Shown: in pieces, positions 26,756-35,425 of the stretch
Layout: every line of letters starts with the position of its first letter
Position numbering within the stretch: the first letter of the stretch is position 1
Origin: Candidatus Saccharimonadota bacterium
Lineage (GTDB): Bacteria > Vulcanimicrobiota > Xenobia > Xenobiales > Xenobiaceae
Assembly (NCBI GenBank): GCA_004554425.1
Contig: SFMI01000005.1
Coordinates: forward strand, 1-61,019
Length of the DNA: 61,019 bases
Direction: 5' to 3'
The notes under the pieces: model-generated
Database searches by the model: none
The model's input: only the letters and a program-made list of their open reading frames with translations
Told to the model about the DNA's origin: nothing
Position numbers and translations under genes: made by a program

Positions 26756-27571
26756 ATGGATAGTGTACTAAGTCCGATTCCAGTAGTTGTATCTGGAGCT
26801 ACTGGACGTATGGGGCGTGAAATTGTGCGCACTATTTTAGGTCAAGTCGGTATGGAATTAGTGGGAGCTATTGGCCACGCCCGCCATTTAGGCGAAGATA
26901 TTGGAGAATTGGTTACCGGTGAACCTTGTGGAGTGATTGTAACTCCAGATATCGATCAGGCTTTATCGGCCGCTCGCGGTGGCGTTTTGGTAGAAGTTTC
27001 TACTGGAAGTTTCATTAAAGAAGTCGTTTTTAAAGCCGCTCAATATAATGTGGCTTGTGTTATCGGCTCTACCGGTATTTCTAATGCTGATTCTGAAGCC
27101 ATAGCCAATTTAGCTAAAGAAAGCTCTCATCCCATTTTGTTCGCTCCCAATTTCGCTATGGGAGCTGTTCTGATGATGAAATTTGCCAAAATGGCTTCTA
27201 AATATTTCCATTGGGCCGAAATTATTGAAAAGCACCACGAGCGCAAGCTTGACGCTCCTTCTGGTACTGCTATGTATACCGCTGAAGCTATGGCTAGAGC
27301 CTCCGGCGGCAAGTTCAGAGCTCCTGTTGAAGGTGAAGAATCTGTAAAAGGTGTGAGGGGTGGCAAATACGGTGGTATCCGCATTCACTCTGTGCGTATG
27401 CCCGGATTCTTGGCCGACCAGGAAGTTATTTTTGGCGGTCAAGGTGAGACTTTGACTATCCATCACAGCGCTTCGTCTCGCGAGTGCTTTATGTCTGGAG
27501 TGGTTATTGCCATTCAAAAAGTACGCAGCTTGGACGGCATGGTTGTTGGCTTGGAAAATATCATCGATTGA
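26756..27571 (+). CDS. dapB: 4-hydroxy-tetrahydrodipicolinate reductase
   Basis: 271-residue reductase of the lysine/diaminopimelate pathway, using NAD(P)H. The nucleotide-binding motif GATGRMGREI is near residue 13, and the catalytic/substrate loop EKHHERKLDAPSGTA is near residue 160. The ATG at 26756 is set by AGGAGG about 7 nt upstream rather than the TTG at 26732. It is the first of three lysine-branch genes (dapB, asd, lysC) on this strand; dapA is not in the window. A small AAGTTTT/AAAACTT hairpin lies just after the stop. Confidence 0.96.
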   Translation: MDSVLSPIPVVVSGATGRMGREIVRTILGQVGMELVGAIGHARHLGEDIGELVTGEPCGVIVTPDIDQALSAARGGVLVEVSTGSFIKEVVFKAAQYNVACVIGSTGISNADSEAIANLAKESSHPILFAPNFAMGAVLMMKFAKMASKYFHWAEIIEKHHERKLDAPSGTAMYTAEAMARASGGKFRAPVEGEESVKGVRGGKYGGIRIHSVRMPGFLADQEVIFGGQGETLTIHHSASSRECFMSGVVIAIQKVRSLDGMVVGLENIID

Positions 27572-27629
27572 TAAAGTTTTGTCAGATAAAACTTGGGGCT
27601 AAAAATATGTATCCCATAGAAAGTGAAAT

Positions 27630-28664
27630 ATGAGCATGAATAACAAAAAATACAATTTCGCTGTTGTAGGAGCTACCGGATTGGTGGGCTCAATGATGCT
27701 CAAAGTTTTAGCCGAACGAACTCAGTTGCCTATCGGCAAGGTTAGTGCCGTGGCCACAGCCAGATCGGCCGGCTCGGAAGTTAAATTCCGCGATGAATCT
27801 CTTGTTGTAGCCGATATCGCTTCTTTCGATTTCAAAGGGGTTGATATTGCACTTTTCGCTGGCGGTGACGTGGCTGCTGCTGAATATGTAAAGAAAGCTG
27901 CCGCTGCCGGAGCTGTAGCTATCGATAATTCTTCCATTTTCCGTATGGATCCAGAAGTGCCCTTGGTAGTGCCGGAAGTTAACGGTCATGCTATTAAGCA
28001 GCACAAGGGCATTATCGCCAATCCTAATTGTTCTACTATTCAGATGATGTCTGTATTAGCTCCTTTGCATAAGGCTTTTGGCCTTAAAAGCGTCAGCGTA
28101 GCTACCTATCAGTCTGTTTCTGGAGCTGGCAAAGAAGCTGTGGAAGAGTTGCGCCGTCAAACCAAGGCTATGCTCGAAGGAAAAGCTATAGAAGGCAAGT
28201 CTTGCTTCCCTAAGCGCATTGGTTTCAATTTATTCCCTCAAATTGGCAGTTTTGACGGAGAGGGCAACACTACTGAAGAAACCAAGATGGTCAACGAAAC
28301 GAAGAAAATTTTGGAACTTCCGGAAATTCCCGTTTTGGCCACTTGTGTGCGTGTGCCTGTATTTTTCGCCCATTCTGAAGCGGTGCAGGCTTCTTTCGAA
28401 AAAGAATGTTCTCCTGAAGAAGCTAGAGCTATTTTAAGTAAGGCTCCTTGTGTAAAAGTAATGGACGAGCCCTCTCAGGGTATCTATCCCACTCCAGTTG
28501 AAGGGGAAGATCAGGATCTTGTTTTGGTGGGGCGCATCCGTCGCGATCCTACCGTTGAGCATGGCATTTCTATGTGGGTAGTAGCTGACAACTTACGTAA
28601 AGGTGCAGCTACCAATGCTGTTAATATTGCCCAAGCTCTCATTGAGGAAAGGGACGCGGAATAG
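27630..28664 (+). CDS. asd: Aspartate-semialdehyde dehydrogenase
   Basis: 344-residue enzyme reducing aspartyl phosphate to aspartate semialdehyde. The NADP-binding GATGLVGSMML is at about residue 14, and the catalytic cysteine lies in ANPNCSTIQ near residue 133, with later GFNLFPQIG and HSEAV. The likely start is ATG 27630; ATG 27636 is also possible, and neither has a strong SD. It follows dapB by 58 bp and precedes lysC by 4 bp, so the last two are surely co-transcribed. Confidence 0.96.
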   Translation: MSMNNKKYNFAVVGATGLVGSMMLKVLAERTQLPIGKVSAVATARSAGSEVKFRDESLVVADIASFDFKGVDIALFAGGDVAAAEYVKKAAAAGAVAIDNSSIFRMDPEVPLVVPEVNGHAIKQHKGIIANPNCSTIQMMSVLAPLHKAFGLKSVSVATYQSVSGAGKEAVEELRRQTKAMLEGKAIEGKSCFPKRIGFNLFPQIGSFDGEGNTTEETKMVNETKKILELPEIPVLATCVRVPVFFAHSEAVQASFEKECSPEEARAILSKAPCVKVMDEPSQGIYPTPVEGEDQDLVLVGRIRRDPTVEHGISMWVVADNLRKGAATNAVNIAQALIEERDAE

Positions 28665-28668
28665 CTCC

Positions 28669-29895
28669 ATGTCTATTATTGTGCAAAAATTTGGCGGCAC
28701 TTCGGTTGCTTCCGAAAAAGGCTGGAAAGCTTTGGCCAATAAAATTAAAGACGAGCTGAACAACAATAAGCAAGTAATAGTCGTTGTTTCAGCTATGGGA
28801 CGTCGTCCAGCTCCTTACGCTACCGACAGTTTGTTGGGATTGATCAAAGATTATTCGGCCCAAGTTAGTGATCGTGAGCGCGATATGCTTATGGCTTGTG
28901 GAGAAATAATCTCTGCTGTTACTGTCAGCCACTATCTGCGCAGTTTGGGCATAAAGGCCAAAGCTTTTGATGGGGCTCAGGCAGGTATCGCTGCTATAGG
29001 AAATTATGGCAGCGCCAGCATAGAAAGTATCGATCCTCAAGAACTTTTGAAAGCTTTACAAGAAGGCTTTGTTCCAGTGGTTGCCGGCTTCCAGGGAGTA
29101 AACAAATGTGGCGAAATCGTCACTTTGGGACGTGGAGGCAGTGACACTACAGCAGTCGCTTTAGGGGCTGCAGTTGGGGCTGAACGGGTAGATATTTTCA
29201 CCGATGTTGAGGGGGTTATGACTGCTGATCCGCGTTATGTGCCCTCAGCTCACGTTTTGGAACATATCAGCCATGTTGAAGTAGGAGAAATGGCCAACGA
29301 AGGGGCTAAAGTTTTGCACCCTAGGGCCGTAGAAATTTCTCAAACTCACAATATCCCTTTGCGAGTGCGTTCCACTTTCAGCGCCAAAGAAGGCACAGCT
29401 ATCGATAGCAATTCTGCTAATGTGAGCATTGCCGATCGTCAGCTTGAAGTTGGAAAGTTGGTCACCGGAGTTGTCAGTGTGCCTGGCTACACTATGGTTA
29501 GTATCGATTTGCAAGCTACTCCCGACTTACGTGTGCGCCGCTTAGCTATTTTTGAGCGTTTGGCTGAGGCTTCTTTATCATTAGATATGATCAATGTTGC
29601 CGAAGACAGAATTTGCTTCTTGCTCAATAATAGTGATATCAACACAGCCAAAAACTTACTTAAAGAGCTTGGTTGCAGTTTCGCTATGCGCTTTGGTTGC
29701 GCCAAACTGTCTGTAGTTGGTCAGGCTATGCGTGGACAGCCAGGAGTGATGATGCGCATTTGTCGAGCTTTAGTACATAGCGGTATTGAGCTTTTTTACA
29801 CAACCGATTCTCATATCACTATATCTGCTGTAGTGGCTGAAAACGCTTTGGCTAAAGCTTCTCAGGCTATTCATACTGAGTTTGGCTTAGATTAA
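28669..29895 (+). CDS. lysC: Aspartate kinase with ACT domains
   Basis: 408-residue aspartokinase, the first step of the aspartate pathway. It opens with IIVQKFGGTSVAS; the kinase domain has GRGGSDTTAVALG and TDVEGVMTADPR, and the C-terminal 150 residues form the ACT regulatory pair expected for lysine and/or threonine feedback. ATG 28669 sits 4 bp after the asd stop; the longer frame from 28603 lies inside asd and is not the gene start. It is followed by a convergent MazG-like gene 16 bp away. Confidence 0.96.
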   Translation: MSIIVQKFGGTSVASEKGWKALANKIKDELNNNKQVIVVVSAMGRRPAPYATDSLLGLIKDYSAQVSDRERDMLMACGEIISAVTVSHYLRSLGIKAKAFDGAQAGIAAIGNYGSASIESIDPQELLKALQEGFVPVVAGFQGVNKCGEIVTLGRGGSDTTAVALGAAVGAERVDIFTDVEGVMTADPRYVPSAHVLEHISHVEVGEMANEGAKVLHPRAVEISQTHNIPLRVRSTFSAKEGTAIDSNSANVSIADRQLEVGKLVTGVVSVPGYTMVSIDLQATPDLRVRRLAIFERLAEASLSLDMINVAEDRICFLLNNSDINTAKNLLKELGCSFAMRFGCAKLSVVGQAMRGQPGVMMRICRALVHSGIELFYTTDSHITISAVVAENALAKASQAIHTEFGLD

Positions 29896-29911
29896 GGCAT
29901 CTTTTCTTGCT

Positions 29912-30268
29912 TTATTGCCAAGTTCGTTGGTCGTTTTCTGCTTCTTTGCGTTTAAACGATTCGGCAAGATCGACATCAAAGCGATTGGCCAAGTCTAGCA
30001 AGTAGGACAATACGTCGGCCATTTCTTCGGCTAAATTGTCCTGAATTTTTTGCTCTTTGGCCTGGTCGCTGGAGTGTTCTTTAGCTTTTTCGGTAAAAAG
30101 GTTTATCTTTTTGCGAATAGCTTTAGCCAACTCGCCGACTTCTTCAGTTAGCAGCAAATATGTTTCTAAGTTGCTGGCTTTAGTAAAACCCCTTTCTATA
30201 CATTTTTCTTGCATGTATTTTTGGAGCAGGGGAAGAGTGGGGGTATTTGGAAAACTTACTTTTTTCAT
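29912..30268 (-). CDS. MazG-like nucleotide pyrophosphohydrolase
   Basis: 118-residue all-alpha NTP pyrophosphatase-type protein. The metal-binding signature is intact: LLLTEEVGELAKAIRK (EExxE) and EEMADVLSYLLDLANRF (ExxxD). Such short MazG-like proteins hydrolyse non-canonical or signalling nucleotides to the monophosphate. ATG 30268 gives the family length; an extension to a TTG at 30340 has no SD. It is divergent from a coiled-coil gene and convergent with lysC. Substrate unknown. Confidence 0.85.
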   Translation of the reverse strand: MKKVSFPNTPTLPLLQKYMQEKCIERGFTKASNLETYLLLTEEVGELAKAIRKKINLFTEKAKEHSSDQAKEQKIQDNLAEEMADVLSYLLDLANRFDVDLAESFKRKEAENDQRTWQ

Positions 30269-30361
30269 AACGTTTTTCTTTTGCGTTTTGCGGCATGTCC
30301 TTTCCTGCAACAAGACAGAAAGAGCGTTGGTGGTAGCCAAAGTTGAGGAGGAGTCTCTGTC

Positions 30362-30910
30362 ATGGTCGATGGGTTGCTAGAACGGGTAGAAAAATTAGAA
30401 GGCACTGTGCGCAGCAGTTTGTCTCAGCTGCGCCATTTGCAGCAACTTAGTGAAGCAGAACTAAAAAGAGATGCTCTTGATAACCTAGAGCAAATACGCC
30501 GCGAAATGTCAGATGTAGTTTCGCGCATGGCCTCTTTGGCTGAGGTAAACGCTCTAAAAGATGATTTAAATAGAATTTTCAATTTAATAGGAAATCCCCA
30601 CGAAGCTTCTTTTTCCGGTAGTATTATGGCTGGAAATCAGTCTTCTTCTAATAGTGAAGTTGCTGATCGTTTGACAAAAGCTGTAAAAGCTTGTGAAGAA
30701 AAGTTGGATAAACTGCAAACTTCTTTAGGAAATGTCGACATTTGTTCTAAACTTGAAGGACTAGAAAAGCGTTTAGACGGTTTGGAAGCGGCTCTGGCCG
30801 AATTACGCAAGTCTGATAATGTCAAGTCTACTGACAGCACTGCCGAATATAGTGCCAAAAAAAGCGATAATTCCTCCATATTCGATGATGAACCCGTAGA
30901 ATGGGGCTAA
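30362..30910 (+). CDS. Coiled-coil protein of unknown function
   Basis: 182-residue soluble protein with heptad-like leucine and charged residues in three stretches (about 5-75, 95-150). No known domain, no signal peptide, no membrane segment. The tail is acidic and Ser-rich, ending in FDDEPVEWG. The start is secure: GAGGAGGAG lies upstream of ATG 30362. It is divergent from the MazG-like gene and precedes two prepilin-like genes after a promoter/terminator-like segment. It may be a scaffold protein, but nothing in the sequence says of what. Confidence 0.7.
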   Translation: MVDGLLERVEKLEGTVRSSLSQLRHLQQLSEAELKRDALDNLEQIRREMSDVVSRMASLAEVNALKDDLNRIFNLIGNPHEASFSGSIMAGNQSSSNSEVADRLTKAVKACEEKLDKLQTSLGNVDICSKLEGLEKRLDGLEAALAELRKSDNVKSTDSTAEYSAKKSDNSSIFDDEPVEWG

Positions 30911-30914
30911 TTTT

Positions 30915-30923
30915 TGCTATAAT
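30915..30923 (+). promoter_or_regulatory. Extended -10 promoter element
   Basis: TGCTATAAT matches the TGnTATAAT extended -10 consensus. No good -35 is present, which such promoters can lack. Transcription would start near 30930, only 12 nt before a terminator-like hairpin (30942-30962) and 55 nt before the prepilin gene. Confidence 0.5.
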
Positions 30924-30941
30924 GGGGCAGGAAACTTAAGG

Positions 30942-30962
30942 AAAGCCCGGGCGGCTTTTTTT
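30942..30962 (+). terminator. Short terminator-like hairpin before the prepilin gene
   Basis: AAAGCC-CGGGC-GGCTTT forms a 6-bp stem with a 5-nt loop, running into seven T. It can end the coiled-coil gene or attenuate the prepilin transcripts started at 30930. Confidence 0.65.
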
Positions 30963-30984
30963 GACAATAAAAGGAACGAAGGTT

Positions 30985-31590
30985 ATGAAAGTCAGCTGCT
31001 GCATGAATAATAAATATTCAGCCAGCCATTATATATTGAGACGTCGTCAAAAGTGCACAGGCTTTAGTTTATTGGAACTGATGGTTTCTGTGGGCATTAT
31101 GTCTGTGACTCTTCTTTTGGTTCTAGCTGTTTTTACCGGCTCCATGAAGGCCAGTCAGAAGACCACCGACTTGACAGCAGGCGTTATAGTTGCCGAAACT
31201 GTTCTTACTAAAGATATTTACAATATTGTCAACCAGGTGGACAAAGAAGCTGATAAGGGCGCTTTTGAAAATCTGAAAAAAGGTGGAATGGTAGCTTCTG
31301 GTATTAAAAACCTCAACAATACTACTTTTGTATGGGAGCTTAATTCTACTAGAATAGACAGTACAGACAGCGGTACTTCAGTAGGAGGCACTACTATTGA
31401 TAACCAGTTGGTAAAACTCGACGTAGTAGTGTGGTGGGGCAAAAGCGGTGAGCAAGTAGGCGAATATAGCTCTGATAATGGAAATATGTCATCTACAAAA
31501 AAAGCAAATGATACTACTTTGAGTATGACGCATGCCGGTATTTTGCGCTGTGAGATGAGTCGACTTTATAACATCAGCTCAGAGTTCTAG
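30985..31590 (+). CDS. Prepilin-like protein (type II secretion / type IV pilus)
   Basis: 201-residue protein with a type IV prepilin signal: after a 24-residue basic leader comes TGFSLLELMVSVGIMSV, with Gly before Phe+1 and Glu at +5, then a hydrophobic helix. Its C-terminal globular part has no recognisable conserved motif. The ATG at 30985 is set by GGAACGAAGG. Its size and pairing with the larger prepilin next to it suggest minor pseudopilins of the GspI/GspJ kind. It is far from the gsp operon at 43-52 kb, and the major pseudopilin and prepilin peptidase are not in view. Confidence 0.8.
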   Translation: MKVSCCMNNKYSASHYILRRRQKCTGFSLLELMVSVGIMSVTLLLVLAVFTGSMKASQKTTDLTAGVIVAETVLTKDIYNIVNQVDKEADKGAFENLKKGGMVASGIKNLNNTTFVWELNSTRIDSTDSGTSVGGTTIDNQLVKLDVVVWWGKSGEQVGEYSSDNGNMSSTKKANDTTLSMTHAGILRCEMSRLYNISSEF

Positions 31591-31607
31591 GAGGGCAGCT
31601 TAATAAT

Positions 31608-32573
31608 ATGAATATTGTTCCAAGCCGCCGACAAGATAGCTTAGGCGCTACTTTGGTTGAAGTTCTGATTACTACTGGCGTTTTTAGTGTACTGATGCTG
31701 GTACTTTTCACCGTTGTGCAATATGGTATGGATTCCTGGCGCAGTATTGAAGGACGTACCGTTACGCAAACTATGATGCGTAAAGTGGGCGTTTTTGCTA
31801 TGGATGATATTCGAAGGGCCAGCTTCGGCGGTTTAGGTGTGGCTGCTTACAAGAACTATAATCCGGGTAGTTTCGATAAAATTTTAACTGGAACTGAAGT
31901 AGATCAGAACAAACAGCCGCTATATGGTCAAGCTATATGGATGCTTTCAGCTTATAATGATAATAGCGCTATTTCTGGAGGCACAGATCCTGAAGTCGTC
32001 AGCGCTTCCGAGCGTTTTTCACGCAGTGCATCTGGCATTCCCAATTGGAATAAAAATGTCATCTACTACGTATCCACTATTGGCCCCAATTTGCACAAAG
32101 AAAAATATGGCGGAACTATACAAGAAGTTTGCGGCAATGCCGAATCTTGCCCACATAAGTGGTTAATCCGTTGCGAAGTTCCCGGTCAAGCTGCTTTGCT
32201 TGACAAGTCTAATATAAACAAATATGTTGTGCAGCCGGAAACTAAGGGCGGTCAAATCAATATTTTCAGTCAGGATCCTTTTAAACAGTGTAAAGTTCAG
32301 ATCTTGGCTGATTGTATTGTGGCTTTCCGAGTAGTTACTAGCAAGCCAGAAGTTACTTTAGTTATTAAGTCGGCTCGTTTAGCCGAATTGCGTCGTGCTC
32401 AACAGCAACGTGGTTTGACTTTGGGTAAAGATGTGAAGAATGAAGAAACTTTTGATATGAGTAATGCTCAAGCTTTGAGAAAGCTTGATACGCTTAGCGG
32501 TGCGTCTAACCGTTTGGGAGCTTACACTTTGCAATATGATATAACGGTTATTCCCCGCAATAGCATGAAGTAA
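31608..32573 (+). CDS. Prepilin-like protein, larger minor pseudopilin type
   Basis: 321-residue protein with leader SRRQDSLG and the pattern G/ATLVEVLITTGVF: Gly13 is the cleavage residue and Glu18 sits at +5, followed by a hydrophobic helix to about residue 38. The remainder is a large soluble domain resembling GspJ/PilW-size minor pilins. A single conserved domain is not evident. SD AGGAGGG lies about 13 nt upstream. It overlaps nothing and follows the previous prepilin gene by 17 bp, so the two should be co-expressed. A terminator follows at 32625. Confidence 0.8.
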   Translation: MNIVPSRRQDSLGATLVEVLITTGVFSVLMLVLFTVVQYGMDSWRSIEGRTVTQTMMRKVGVFAMDDIRRASFGGLGVAAYKNYNPGSFDKILTGTEVDQNKQPLYGQAIWMLSAYNDNSAISGGTDPEVVSASERFSRSASGIPNWNKNVIYYVSTIGPNLHKEKYGGTIQEVCGNAESCPHKWLIRCEVPGQAALLDKSNINKYVVQPETKGGQINIFSQDPFKQCKVQILADCIVAFRVVTSKPEVTLVIKSARLAELRRAQQQRGLTLGKDVKNEETFDMSNAQALRKLDTLSGASNRLGAYTLQYDITVIPRNSMK

Positions 32574-32624
32574 AGGTTTGCTACTTAGAGGATAGGTGAT
32601 GGAAAAGTTCTTCTGTTCTCAAAC

Positions 32625-32655
32625 AAAAAGAGCGGCTGTTAAGGCCGCTCCTTTT
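32625..32655. terminator. Bidirectional terminator between prepilin and HD genes
   Basis: Perfect 7-bp GC-rich arms (32630-32636 and 32644-32650) flanked by A on the left and by CTTTT on the right. It serves the plus-strand prepilin pair and the minus-strand HD gene that ends at 32676. Confidence 0.8.
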
Positions 32656-32675
32656 CGTTTGGATAAAATTATGCT

Positions 32676-33872
32676 TTAGAACATAGTGCTTTGATAAGGA
32701 CGATCTTTTTCCAGCCAGGGCTTTATATGCTGGTAACAATCGCGTGGTACCATAAGTAAGCTACGGCGAACTGGTTCGGAAAGAGCTTCAATGGCTTTGG
32801 TGCGGCTGGCTTGAGAAATCTCTTTCCAGCGATTGTTGGGCGGATTGTCCAATATGCGAATAGGTGAAGTGGCTCGACCTGGTTGGTAAATATCATATCC
32901 TAAATTTTGGGGAGTGTCTTTATGAAAATACCATTCCCAGTTCGGGCCTAAGCTCTTTTGTACATATTTTCTTATTTTATCGGTAATAGGGCCGTCTCCG
33001 GGATCGTCAAAAGCCTTGAATGGACGCCTGCCTAAAAAGCGACGAGAGAGATCGGCCATAACTTCGTCAGGACTCTGGCTCCAAAGCTTCAAAGTATGAT
33101 AAAAATCAAAATCATCAATTTGTAAGTAATTATCTAAGAAATTTTCTTCGTCTTCGGCCTGGCTAGATTCAAAGAGAAAACGCAAGTTGCGCGGCAATTC
33201 TAAAGATTGGGGAGACGTTTCGTATAAATAATGAGCTCTTTTAAGGATAACTCGCAATAAAGTTTCATAGGAACGTACTGTTTTATGCAAATAAACTTGC
33301 CAGTGCATAAAATAACGACAGAAATATTTAGCGCCAGTGTAAAGGGAATCGCGTTGTAAATAATCCATGCGATCTACATCTAATTGACTGGAAAGTAATT
33401 CGTGAAATACCGGCTGAGGATAAGTCCCCTTCATTATGGCAATGGTATCTTCGGCATTAAGTGAATATTTGGCAAATAAAGGAGCTAAGCGACGGACTAT
33501 TCTTAAGCTGAGCTCTTCGTGATTGACTTTGGAAAAAGCATTTTCCAAAGCGTGAGAAAAAGGGCCGTGACCTATATCGTGTAGCAAAGCGGCTGCTTGA
33601 GCAGCTAAGATTGTTTCTGGAGCTACTTTGAGTAAGCGATTATCGTGCCAGTAGGTCAGAATACGTTGCATCAGCCACATAGTACCTATTGAATGCTGAA
33701 AGCGAGAGTGTTCGGCACCATGAAAAACACTAAAGCACATACCCAGCTGGCGTATGCGACGCAGCCTCTGAAACTCCATAGAATCGATAAGTTCCAGAAT
33801 TAAGGGATGATTTATGGCTATATTGCCATAAAGGGGATCGCGCAATACTTTTTCTTTAAACTTTTTGCTCAT
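32676..33872 (-). CDS. HD-domain phosphohydrolase (SAMHD1/YdhJ-like)
   Basis: 398-residue HD-superfamily protein. The metal-binding histidines are visible in HSRFQHSIG and LLHDIGHGPFSH, and the distal Asp in SQLDVDRMDYLQRDS. The opening FKEKVLRDPLYGNIAIN is typical of the SAMHD1/YwfO-like branch that includes dNTP triphosphohydrolases. An unusual C-terminal portion (about 250-398) has no known domain. The SD is not strong. It is the last gene of the minus-strand run ftsY, yjjP, yjjB, HD. A role in dNTP pool or nucleotide signalling is inferred from the family. Confidence 0.85.
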   Translation of the reverse strand: MSKKFKEKVLRDPLYGNIAINHPLILELIDSMEFQRLRRIRQLGMCFSVFHGAEHSRFQHSIGTMWLMQRILTYWHDNRLLKVAPETILAAQAAALLHDIGHGPFSHALENAFSKVNHEELSLRIVRRLAPLFAKYSLNAEDTIAIMKGTYPQPVFHELLSSQLDVDRMDYLQRDSLYTGAKYFCRYFMHWQVYLHKTVRSYETLLRVILKRAHYLYETSPQSLELPRNLRFLFESSQAEDEENFLDNYLQIDDFDFYHTLKLWSQSPDEVMADLSRRFLGRRPFKAFDDPGDGPITDKIRKYVQKSLGPNWEWYFHKDTPQNLGYDIYQPGRATSPIRILDNPPNNRWKEISQASRTKAIEALSEPVRRSLLMVPRDCYQHIKPWLEKDRPYQSTMF

Positions 33873-33989
33873 AGTTGGCGATGGCAGCTACTTTTTGATA
33901 ATTTTTTTCCTAGGCACGGCTCAAAAGCAAATCATTTTATTTATTGATGATAATCAGCTGCGCAACTAGAAAAATCAAAGCTGTTTTCG

Positions 33990-34607
33990 CTATATCTTGT
34001 GGTTTTCCTTAATTTTGTGATATTTATTGCGTCGGCTTTGCATACGCTGGGTGCGCTTGCTGGGATTATGCTTAGGGGGAGCTGAAAGTTCAGTGGAGTC
34101 GTTTTTATCTACCAACTCAGGTATGGAAATATCAAAATCATCTTGCAAGCTGGTGTGTAAACTGGATAAACTCGGATTTATGACACCTTTAGATAAAGCT
34201 GTTCCCATAAGCATACCTACTGCTATACCGCTAGCTATGAGCATGGCATTCATACCATCTTGTAAAGCTAAGTCGGTTTGACCGCGAATAATGTTGGTCA
34301 TGGCGTTGTAGGTGAGGATTCCGGGTACCAGAGGAAAAATACCAGGCAATACAAAAACCGTAGAAGGCATGCGCAAAGCTCTGGCCAAACTCTCACTACA
34401 CAAAGAAATGGTTAGTGTGCCAACGAAACCACAATATATGGGGCCTATTCCCCAAGTTCCCATCATGTAATTAACCTGCCAGCCCAGTAGGCCGGCTAAA
34501 GTGCAGCCGAGTATAGCTCTAACTGGAATACGGAAAAAGACAGCGCAGCCGACTAGGCCCAGAATAGCTCCAAACCAACCGATAAAAAAGTCGCTCATAA
34601 GAACCAT
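33990..34607 (-). CDS. Threonine/serine exporter subunit, YjjB/ThrE C-terminal type
   Basis: 205-residue membrane protein with about five hydrophobic segments up to residue 150 and the family motif PGIFPLVPGILTYNAM. It matches the DUF3815/YjjB half of the ThrE exporter. After the membrane part there is an acidic then very basic tail rich in Lys, Asn and Arg (HNPSKRTQRMQSRRNKY) not usual in the family. Its start overlaps the 3' end of the yjjP-type gene (34595-34607), so the two are translationally linked. The likely role is serine/threonine or dicarboxylate export with its partner. Confidence 0.85.
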   Translation of the reverse strand: MVLMSDFFIGWFGAILGLVGCAVFFRIPVRAILGCTLAGLLGWQVNYMMGTWGIGPIYCGFVGTLTISLCSESLARALRMPSTVFVLPGIFPLVPGILTYNAMTNIIRGQTDLALQDGMNAMLIASGIAVGMLMGTALSKGVINPSLSSLHTSLQDDFDISIPELVDKNDSTELSAPPKHNPSKRTQRMQSRRNKYHKIKENHKI

Positions 34608-35362
34608 TGCCCCATACTCATGCCCACTACTGCTCCAGCGGCTAGAGCTGCACTTGTAAGAACAGCGTCCGTCGTACGGGCGATGCCGGCTAGCAACTCA
34701 CCAGCCATAAGGTCGGCTATAGCGTTTGTTAAAGCTAAGCCGGGCAACAGAGGTACCATACCAGCAATAACTATAGCGCGATGCTCTACGCTGGAAAAGA
34801 ATAAACACCAAATATCAGCAAAAATGGTCACTGCTAGCCCGTTGAGAAATACCATCAAGAATGGAGCTAGCTTGGCACATTTTAACTCTACATATTTGGC
34901 CAGCAATCCGACTAATAGTGAAGGTATAATAGAAATTAAATTTCCGGCGATCATCATGCCGAAACCGGCGCAGCAAATAGCCTGAAAGATATACATGGTC
35001 GTTTGGCTATACAGAGGAGCTTTACGAATGATTTCATCTACAGCTTTGTCGGCGCTTTGGAAAGAAATTTTGCCTGCGGCTAGATCACGAGAAATAGAGT
35101 TGATGGCAATTACTTTAGCCAGGTCGATCGTGCGGTTTTTTACTCTGGTAACAATAGTGATGGTGCGCTCGCGGCCCACTGTAACCGTAATGCCGGTTGG
35201 TGTGGCATAGCTCTCAACTGGAGTGCCGCAAGCGTGGCCAATGTGCTCTACGGTAGTTTCCACTCGATTTGTCTCTGCTCCGGAAGCCATTAATACTTTG
35301 GCTGATTTTAGGCACAGACTAGCAATTTTGCGTAGAGCATTTTTAGAACACAACTTGGCCAT
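34595..35362 (-). CDS. Threonine/serine exporter subunit, YjjP/ThrE N-terminal type
   Basis: 255-residue membrane protein of the DUF1212/YjjP branch. A soluble N-terminal region contains the conserved LMASGAETNRVE and the TPTGITVTV stretch, followed by about five membrane segments with PLLPGLALTNAIADLMAGE. The half-length pair (this gene and yjjB) corresponds to one full ThrE protein. It lies 63 bp downstream of ftsY on the same strand. The substrate (Ser, Thr or succinate-like) cannot be read from the sequence. Confidence 0.87.
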   Translation of the reverse strand: MAKLCSKNALRKIASLCLKSAKVLMASGAETNRVETTVEHIGHACGTPVESYATPTGITVTVGRERTITIVTRVKNRTIDLAKVIAINSISRDLAAGKISFQSADKAVDEIIRKAPLYSQTTMYIFQAICCAGFGMMIAGNLISIIPSLLVGLLAKYVELKCAKLAPFLMVFLNGLAVTIFADIWCLFFSSVEHRAIVIAGMVPLLPGLALTNAIADLMAGELLAGIARTTDAVLTSAALAAGAVVGMSMGQWFL

Positions 35363-35425
35363 TGATAATTGCAGCAGCCCTTTCTATAAGGCGTTTTTTA
35401 CAACTTTAGGGTGAGACAGCCCGTT

